From positions 1-10,445 of the forward strand of contig RFIK01000029.1 of the NCBI GenBank assembly GCA_003695605.1: a stretch of 10,445 nucleotides of DNA, in the 5' to 3' direction. The DNA is from Chlorobiota bacterium (GTDB lineage Bacteria; Bacteroidota; Ignavibacteria; Kapaibacteriales; NICIL-2). This document shows positions 1 through 6,100 of this stretch, in pieces. Each line of letters opens with the position of its first letter. Positions within the stretch are counted from its first letter, which is position 1. A program made the translations under genes and the position numbers. Under the pieces are notes generated by a model that saw nothing but the letters and a program-made list of their open reading frames with translations, was not told the origin of the DNA and did not search any database.

Positions 1-1259
1 AGCGTCGGACGGAAACGGATGCTCAGCTCGCCAGATCCCAATATGAGCAGGCCGTGTTCGAATGCACGTCGGAGAAATTCTTTCCGTAAGGCGGGCGAAG
101 CAAGATCGAACGCGCAGAACAGCCCACGCCCACGTGCATTGCTGACGATGGTCGGGTATCGTGTGGTGAGTTCGACCAGTTGTTCGAGCAAGCACGCACC
201 TTGTGTACGGGCATTCTCCAGGTAGTTCCGCTCGTGAATGATACGGAGGTATGCGGTGGCACGCGCCATATCCGTCAGATTGCCGCCCCAAGTTGAATTT
301 ATGCGGCTGGAAACATGGAAGACATTTTCTGGAACATCGTCAATGCGTCGGGTAACGGCGATGCCACACACTTGTGATTTCTTGCCGAAGGAGAAGATGT
401 CCGGCACTACGCCAAACTGTTCAAATGCCCACCATGTCCCAGTGATACCCATGCCAGTTTGTACCTCATCGAAGATCAGGAGGACGTCCCGTTCATCTGC
501 AATGCGGCGGAGCGCTTGGAGGAATTCAGCGCGGAAGTGGTTATCGCCACCCTCGCCTTGAATTGGTTCGATGATGATTGCTGCAATGTCGTCGCCGTGT
601 TCAGCGAAGGCAACTTCGATTTGACGCAAGGCGAGTTCTTCATCAGCGATAGTCTGCGCTAGTGATTCCTCAGTGAGCGGGAAACGGAGCTTGGGATTGA
701 GGATGCGCGGCCAGTCGAACTTCGGAAAGTAGGCAATCTTCGTTGGGTCAGTGTTGGTTAAGGACATTGTGTAGCCACTTCGCCCGTGGAATGCTTGGCG
801 GAAGTGGATCACCTTGTGCCCAATTTCACGGGTGTATCCGCGCGTGAAGTTTTTGCGCACTTTCCAATCGAACGCAACCTTGAGTGCATTCTCGACCGCG
901 AGTGCGCCTCCTTCGATGAAGAATGCGTAGGTAAAGTCGTTCGGGATGGCAAGGTCAAAGAGCGTATCCACGAACGTCGCATAGACGCGGGTGTAAACGT
1001 CAGAGTTCGTGATTTTGTGGAGGGCTATTTCGCCGAGTTGCTCAACAAAGCCATCTGAGCGCAGATCTGGGTGGTTGAGGGAGAGTGGAAGTGCAGCGAA
1101 GCAGGAAAACATATCCACAAACTTCCGCCCCGTGCGTGCATCCACAAAGTAACCGCAGTGACTTCGCTCTAGGTCGAGGACTAGATCAAAGCCATCGACA
1201 AGAAGATGCTTGCGGAGTACTGCCTGGACATGTTCCGGTGCAAGAAGTTCGAGCTTCAT
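1..1259 (-). CDS. lat: L-lysine 6-aminotransferase (LAT), PLP class III, C-terminus cut by window edge
   Basis: LAT moves the epsilon-amino group of L-lysine to 2-oxoglutarate, giving 2-aminoadipate 6-semialdehyde (which cyclises to piperideine-6-carboxylate) and glutamate; it is cytosolic. I translated the minus strand from the ATG at 1259-1257 and found 419 codons open to the left edge. Family lengths near 440-450 mean about 25-30 residues are missing. Landmarks in order: LVDGFDLVLDLERS and LSLNHPDL near the N-terminus; FIEGGALAVENALK (PLP cofactor region); EPIQGEGGDNHFR; DEVQTGMG with Asp264; FGKKSQVCG, where Lys293/Lys294 includes the Schiff-base lysine (Lys294 by alignment with other class III enzymes); NSTWGGNLTDM near residue 320; RGRGLFCAFDL; and SIRFRPT at the edge. 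The lysine-site phrases separate LAT from ornithine and GABA aminotransferases. The ATG is the only in-frame start before a stop at 1353-1355, and no Shine-Dalgarno precedes it. What is missing is only the end of the small C-terminal domain. Confidence 0.93.
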   Translation of the reverse strand, partial: MKLELLAPEHVQAVLRKHLLVDGFDLVLDLERSHCGYFVDARTGRKFVDMFSCFAALPLSLNHPDLRSDGFVEQLGEIALHKITNSDVYTRVYATFVDTLFDLAIPNDFTYAFFIEGGALAVENALKVAFDWKVRKNFTRGYTREIGHKVIHFRQAFHGRSGYTMSLTNTDPTKIAYFPKFDWPRILNPKLRFPLTEESLAQTIADEELALRQIEVAFAEHGDDIAAIIIEPIQGEGGDNHFRAEFLQALRRIADERDVLLIFDEVQTGMGITGTWWAFEQFGVVPDIFSFGKKSQVCGIAVTRRIDDVPENVFHVSSRINSTWGGNLTDMARATAYLRIIHERNYLENARTQGACLLEQLVELTTRYPTIVSNARGRGLFCAFDLASPALRKEFLRRAFEHGLLILGSGELSIRFRPT

Positions 1260-1507
1260 TGCCGCATTACACTGGTTGCTGAAGAGTAAAGTTTGATAGA
1301 GGTGTGCAAGTGGAGGTATGTAAACGCCCGCTACTCGGTAGACCGAGCAACGTCAGGACGAGCCTTAGACGGCGTGGGGTAGGCTGGAGAGAATAACTGT
1401 CGCCAGCAGTGCGTTGCGGATCGCGTGCGCACTGGTGAACGCGCTGCCACGGATTGTTCCGTGGTCGCAGCGGACAGTCGAACCAACTAACGTTGAGGTA
1501 CGCATTG
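1260..1507 (-). promoter_or_regulatory. predicted long structured 5' leader of lat
   Basis: If the lat promoter is the one called at 1513-1545, the transcript starts near 1507 and carries about 248 untranslated nucleotides. Three inverted repeats lie in it. CGCTG-CCACGGA at 1442-1453 pairs with TCCGTGG-(TCG)-CAGCG at 1458-1472, giving 12 bp with a 3-nt bulge and a 4-nt loop. CAGTGCG at 1407-1413 pairs with CGCACTG at 1428-1434, 7 bp with a 14-nt loop. CTCGG at 1334-1338 pairs with CCGAG at 1343-1347, 5 bp with a 4-nt loop. No convincing coding sequence fills the region on either strand, and I do not recognise a lysine riboswitch core or any other known riboswitch in it. It could be an attenuator, an unknown regulatory RNA, or spacer with chance hairpins. 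Confidence 0.35.
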
Positions 1508-1527
1508 CACTGCAAAGATACAGTGCA
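1506..1527. promoter_or_regulatory. operator-like dyad around the lat -7 box
   Basis: TGCACTG at 1506-1512 and CAGTGCA at 1521-1527 are perfect 7-bp inverted arms. The 8 bases between them (1513-1520, CAAAGATA) are exactly the complement of the -7 element TATCTTTG read on the minus strand. A dimeric repressor bound to these arms would cover the -7 box, so the site looks like an operator for lat. No regulator gene is visible in the window to pair with it. Confidence 0.45.
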
Positions 1528-1545
1528 CGCGGGTAGCTACGCAAA
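1513..1545 (-). promoter_or_regulatory. Bacteroidota-type promoter for lat
   Basis: On the minus strand TTTG (1545-1542, within a longer T run) is followed by 21 bases and then TATCTTTG (1520-1513). This fits the known Bacteroidota primary-sigma consensus TTTG-N19-21-TAnnTTTG in both boxes and spacing. The predicted start lies near 1507, well upstream of the lat ATG at 1259. No other equally good promoter lies closer to lat: the stretch TTGCAC...TACTCT just upstream is a poor match. Confidence 0.55.
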
Positions 1546-1584
1546 AATTGTTTGGTTTGCGAAAACCGCCTTACTATTTTTGCG
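1540..1584. repeat. inverted repeat between and across the divergent promoters
   Basis: CGCAAAAAT (1540-1548) and ATTTTTGCG (1576-1584) are perfect 9-bp inverted arms separated by 27 bp. The left arm contains the minus-strand -33 TTTG of lat; the right arm contains the plus-strand -7 TATTTTTG of the membrane-protein gene. A smaller dyad, GGTTT (1554-1558) with AAACC (1563-1567), sits inside. Part of the symmetry follows from both promoters using T-rich boxes, but the CG ends of the arms are not explained by that. It may be a shared regulator site or coincidence. Confidence 0.4.
1551..1582 (+). promoter_or_regulatory. Bacteroidota-type promoter for the membrane-protein gene
   Basis: TTTG (1551-1554), a 20-base spacer, then TATTTTTG (1575-1582) is a full match to TTTG-N19-21-TAnnTTTG. 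Transcription would begin around 1587-1590, leaving about 60 untranslated bases before the ATG at 1648. The element starts only 5 bp from the lat -33 box, so the two promoters stand back to back. Confidence 0.6.
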
Positions 1585-1635
1585 CACGCTGTATCCGTGG
1601 TGGAGCAGCGCGCGTTGAAACTCTCAATTTTGATC

Positions 1636-1640
1636 GAGGA
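1636..1640 (+). promoter_or_regulatory. Shine-Dalgarno sequence that sets the start at 1648
   Basis: GAGGA lies 7 bases before the ATG at 1648. It favours this ATG over the upstream in-frame TTG at 1552, which overlaps the -33 promoter box and would add 32 residues of unlikely sequence. It is the only clear Shine-Dalgarno among the four gene starts in this window. Confidence 0.6.
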
Positions 1641-1647
1641 TAGCACT

Positions 1648-2976
1648 ATGACCGCACGCACCAATCCCAACGCTCCTGAACATACCCGCTACAAAGCAGG
1701 GGCAGTGCATTACCTGCTGTTCTTTGCCATTTTCTTGGCGACGGCGGTTATCTTCCAAGAGCTCCTGTTGGTCCGCATTGTTGAAAGCTTCGTTCTCTAC
1801 CAGTTCCGACCGGAGCGGGAGGAGCTTGCAGATTTCAACGGCGTAAAAGCTGTCCCAACGGCGGAAGGTCTCAAACACATCGGCGAAGAGGTCAAGCGAG
1901 AATACATCAAGCCAGAGTATGTCTTTGACTTTACCAGCAAGGCTCGGGATGAAAAAACGCACGGCTACCCCAAAAATCCTGGCGAATGGGTCGTCAAAGC
2001 ACCCAAGCTTGGCGATGATCCAATTTACCTTGATCCAACGCTGGGATTTGTGATTTTTTCGATTGATATCGGCTTTCTCATTGCCGTACTCGTCACACTG
2101 GTGTTGCCGCCTGGCATCGGACTTATGTCACTCAAGGTTGAACGGGAAATTCATAACAACAAGGCGAAGGTCCGGCTGCAGACGGGCTTTTCCGAAGAGA
2201 TCGTCGAGCTTCTTGTCATGCCTGACGATCGCCTTTCTACACTTGCAGAAACCGATCGTCGTCGCATCGTCGAGGCATTCCGAATTGTGTGGAATCGCAC
2301 AACACCGGATGAAGAGATTGGGGGTGGACGTCGCCAGGCAGTATCGTTCGACGAAGCCTTCGATCGTGATACCGACCCCGTTGCATTCCGCAATACAGTT
2401 CTCTACATTCGGATTCGCGAGCATTTCAGTGAATTTGTCGAAGGCAGCATCGAAGATATCAAAGCAGCGATTGGCTGGCAGCGGAACCGCTTGCGTATCG
2501 GTGCCGCGCTTCGTTTGTACATGGCACACCATTTCACCGAACGGTACGCGAACAACGTAACAGGATTTGCCTATGGTGGTGCAGCGCTTCTGATTGTTGC
2601 TGTGGGTATCCGCGGACTGAAATTCATTCCCCCTACTCGTCCATCGCTGATTTTGGGTGCAATCTTCCTGGAATTTTCGATGCTCGCACTGCTTGCTTTC
2701 ACGCTCTACTACACTGAGGAAGAAGAGCGGATGGACAAGATGCTCAAGAAAATGGAAGATGCAAGCCGCAGTCAGCTCGATATCCTCCAGGAGCAGCAAC
2801 GCGATATTCGGCTCTTCGTTGATAAGCTCATCGGCGAATCGTCGGAAATGATCAAGCGACGTGTCGAGGAAGCCCTCAGCGAACATCTTTCCAACGACGA
2901 GGCGATGCGCGAGAAAATCAGCAAGGCTATTGTTGAAAATTTGAAAATCGGCTTCAAGGAAAGCATGGAACGCTGA
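1648..2976 (+). CDS. four-TM membrane protein with cytoplasmic domain and C-terminal coiled coil, unknown family
   Basis: I do not recognise this 442-residue protein. It has four hydrophobic segments at about residues 17-40, 132-155, 306-324 and 333-354. The likely topology has both ends in the cytoplasm: a periplasmic loop of about 90 residues (41-131) with many charged residues, then a cytoplasmic domain of about 150 residues (156-305), rich in Arg, Glu and Asp, and a last helical pair joined by a very short turn. Residues about 356-438 are a long charged helix with a heptad-like pattern, probably a coiled coil that drives oligomerisation. No enzyme motif (Walker, HD, GGDEF, kinase or peptidase) is visible, and there is no HAMP-plus-signalling layout. 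The ATG is supported by GAGGA 7 bases upstream and by a promoter at 1551-1582. It is probably monocistronic, with a terminator hairpin downstream. A structural or scaffold role in the inner membrane is possible, but that is only inference from shape. Confidence 0.85.
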   Translation: MTARTNPNAPEHTRYKAGAVHYLLFFAIFLATAVIFQELLLVRIVESFVLYQFRPEREELADFNGVKAVPTAEGLKHIGEEVKREYIKPEYVFDFTSKARDEKTHGYPKNPGEWVVKAPKLGDDPIYLDPTLGFVIFSIDIGFLIAVLVTLVLPPGIGLMSLKVEREIHNNKAKVRLQTGFSEEIVELLVMPDDRLSTLAETDRRRIVEAFRIVWNRTTPDEEIGGGRRQAVSFDEAFDRDTDPVAFRNTVLYIRIREHFSEFVEGSIEDIKAAIGWQRNRLRIGAALRLYMAHHFTERYANNVTGFAYGGAALLIVAVGIRGLKFIPPTRPSLILGAIFLEFSMLALLAFTLYYTEEEERMDKMLKKMEDASRSQLDILQEQQRDIRLFVDKLIGESSEMIKRRVEEALSEHLSNDEAMREKISKAIVENLKIGFKESMER

Positions 2977-3053
2977 GCATGTAATCACCGCGGATGGATG
3001 CCGATCGTCCGCACAAGCGATGCTCTCCGGGAAATAAAACTGCAAGCAGGGCA

Positions 3054-3092
3054 CAGCGCTGGGTGCAACCAACTCCCAGCGCTGCGTTGTTT
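3054..3092 (+). terminator. rho-independent terminator after the membrane-protein gene
   Basis: CAGCGCTGGG (3054-3063) pairs perfectly with CCCAGCGCTG (3075-3084): a 10-bp GC-rich stem with an 11-base loop, followed by CGTTGTTT (3085-3092). The stem is strong but the T tract is short and interrupted. It lies 77 bases after the stop codon at 2974-2976 and just before the C25 protease gene, so it should separate the two transcripts. Confidence 0.6.
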
Positions 3093-3140
3093 ACTGGCAG
3101 CGAAACTACTCGCTAATGCGCTGTATTATTACTGCACATT

Positions 3141-6100
3141 GTGCTCCACGCTACACACCCCAGCGTTGTCATGGTCTTCATACTCATGGTTTTTGTTGCC
3201 CTGAAGATGTTTGCTCTCCCGACTTCTGGGCGAGTGCCTTGCCTGATGCATGATTCCCGATCAATAGCCCAAGGTCAGTCCATAGGGACGTTTCCGATTG
3301 CCTACGTTGAGACATCGAACGACAGAGTGGCGTTACTTCCCCTTGCAAAGCTGCTTAGCGTTGCTCCAGAGCTTCGCGGCCGTTCAAGTGACGGTTTACA
3401 TCTTCGGCGCAAAGGCCGCTCGATTCCACTCGGGCTTGTCGATGCCGATGGAGCGTTGAGCGACGACGATACACTGTACTTCGTCGGGTCGAGGCCGTCG
3501 GGGGATACCACCTATTTCGATGCGTACACGTCGGTTGCTGCGTTCGAGGTTTGGTACGATGAAACGCTTCCTCCATCGCGGCTTGCTCGTGATACCGCAA
3601 CGCCGGAGGGTCGCGTGCTTCGATACCACCTTACCATCGAGCGGCATGTAGAAGAAGAACACGAATACGTCCAAGGCTGGCTTGACAACGATCGCTACCG
3701 TCAAACACAGACAACCTTCGTAACGGAAACAGTTCCCGGTGAAGGTTGGCGATGGTCAATTGTCTATCCGAACCGTCCGTTTAGCAGCATTGTCTTTGCA
3801 GCACCTGATCCCACGCGAGATGATAGCATTCAGGTTGAGTTGCACTACTCATCCATCAGCGACGACATCTATACCACCCCCGACAACCGTTTGCAGCTTT
3901 TCTATGCAGGAGCGCTCCGTGACAGTGCTACATACGACGGTGTGCGTGACGGTGTTTTGAGCTTTACGCTCCGTCCTGCACGTGATGGGTGCATTGTTGA
4001 TTCACTCGTGTTTCGAAATACAGTACCCACGACCGCTGCACAAGCAGTGGATTTCATCACAACGCGGGGAATTGAATACGCAGCAGCATGGCGCGATCGG
4101 CTCGTCGGGGTGTGCACCTCTGAGCAAGCAGAAAGTATCGTGCTCACGAACTTTTCTTCGCCACGTGTTATTGTTTGCGATACGATTGCAGGTCGGTGGG
4201 GTATCTACAGTGGAGAGCGCGGGCTCCTCTTTCGTGTGGCTGCGCGGGGACTGCCAGAACGGGTGGCCTTTGCAGTCGGCGATACACTGCTGCTGACCAC
4301 ACGCTACCGATTTGCGGTCGTATGGCTCGATGAATCGCACACGGTTCAGCTCTTCACCGAAAACTCCCCGAGTGCAATTGCAGGGTTGATCGGCGCACTT
4401 CCCCTTGGAACACCCTTCGCGATAGCAATTAGCGATGGACGCTACGTAAACGATCAACTGCGAACACGTCTTGCTGCTGAAGGCAGTAGCATTGCTTCTT
4501 CCCTCCAAGCAGGGATCGCATTTGTGGCTGTTGGTATACGTGGGGAGCAGAGCTTGTGGCGCGAACGCAGCGGAACAGGCACTGCCGCACTAATTGAATG
4601 GATCGAGACGACCCGAGCGCAGAGTGCTCGCGTCAGAATCCCGCTCAACGTTGGCGTTCATGGATTGGTTGCAACAGGATCGTCCAGTATCGAGCACGCA
4701 CGCGTCCGTCGCTGTGGTGGAATCGAGCTTGTGACGGACACAAGCGGTGCAGACTACGTCGTCATCACACACGCAGCATTCCGTCCGGCTGTAGAGCGCC
4801 TGGCGCAGTATCGTTCCCGGAGGAATGCACTGCGCGCACGCGTTGTGGACGTTCAGGACATTTTCGATGCTTTCGGCCATGGGGAGAAGTCGCCGCATGC
4901 GATCAAGGCTTTTCTTCGGTATGCATCCAAGCAGTGGAGTAAACCTGCACCACGGGCAGTTCTCCTTGTTGGAGATGCAAGCTGGGATCCGCGGAAAGTT
5001 TCCTCTGGTGCGATCAACGACGATTTCATTCCCAGCTATGGCAAGCCGGTCAGTGACTACTGGTACACGCTCCTCGACAGCAGCACTCATCCAGCAATGA
5101 GTATTGGTCGCTTGCCGGTGCGCACAGTCGAGGAAGCAAACGCGATCGTGGACAAAATCATTGAACATGATACGATGCCATGGCAGCAGTGGCAAAAGCA
5201 GTTTCTCCTCATTACGGGCGGAGCCACTCCCGATGAGCAATACGACTTCTACCAATCGGTGGTGTATTCACTCCTTCCTCTCCTGGTCGATCCATACCAA
5301 CGTGCGCTGTGTGCGGATACCACGCTTGTATCGCTCTACGCCGGCACTGCAACCGGCGCGCCCATCCCGGCAGCAATTGTCAACCGCATCAACAGTGGGA
5401 CAGTGTGGGTCAACTACATCGGGCACGGTGCGCCACGTACACTCGAAATCGGTGGGTGGGAGCCAGAGCGACTGAACAACCGCGGTCGCTACCCAATTCT
5501 TGCAAGCTTTTCGTGCCAAATCGGTGCATTCGCCGAACCAAGCATCCAAGCGCTCGGCGAAGATTTTCTCACTGCGCGAAATGCGGGGATGATCGCAGTT
5601 ATCGCCACAACAGGTTTTGGGATTCGCTCCTATGACGACATCGTCAACAGTGGCTTCATTGCAACGATCGCACGAACACGTCTCCGTACACTCGGGGAGC
5701 TCCTCAATGCAGCCAAACAGTACCTGAGCGATGGCTCGCAGCTTGCGATCAATACGGCAATGCAAACGACGTTGCTCGGCGATCCACTGACGCGAGTTCC
5801 ACTCGATACGGTACCGCACCCGGTGTTTGATCGTTCAACGATCTCGATTGCGTGCGTTCCACCTGCACCGTTTCTCTCTGCCGATGCTGACAGTGTCCGT
5901 ATCGAAGCGACAGTCTTCAACGCAGGTGTCCACAGCGACTCGACAGTTGAATTCCGCATTCTGCACACCTACCAGCAGCGCACCGATACCGTGATGCTCT
6001 CGCTCGATGGGCTCTGTTCTCCCGAACGCATCACGTTTACGCTGCCGATTCATCGCATGCCTGGCGAGCATGTGCTGTCGGTAGTGAGCGATCCCAAGGG

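Noticed and set aside
1441..1500. tRNA-like or SRP-RNA-like fragment (GGTTCGA on the minus strand beside a stable hairpin)
   Set aside because: No acceptor stem, anticodon arm or CCA-proximal pairing can be built, and the conserved SRP tetraloop region is absent.
1267..1515. Minus-strand 82-codon open frame (and a 101-codon one at 1365-1670) in the divergent intergenic region
   Set aside because: The first starts with TTG inside the lat -7 box and the second overlaps both promoters and the next gene. Neither has a plausible ribosome site or a protein-like composition.
1552..1647. TTG start giving the membrane protein 32 extra residues
   Set aside because: It would start within the promoter, upstream of the predicted transcript start. 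ATG 1648 has a good Shine-Dalgarno.
2128..3072. Long 314-codon open frame on the minus strand opposite the membrane-protein gene
   Set aside because: It is antisense to a gene with a promoter, Shine-Dalgarno and coherent membrane topology, and it runs through the terminator hairpin. It is rich in Cys, His and Phe in the way shadow frames are.
3124..3129. TATTAT as a -10 box for the C25 protease gene
   Set aside because: There is no matching -35 or -33 element at a proper distance and no TAnnTTTG match in 2977-3140. The promoter of this gene remains unidentified.
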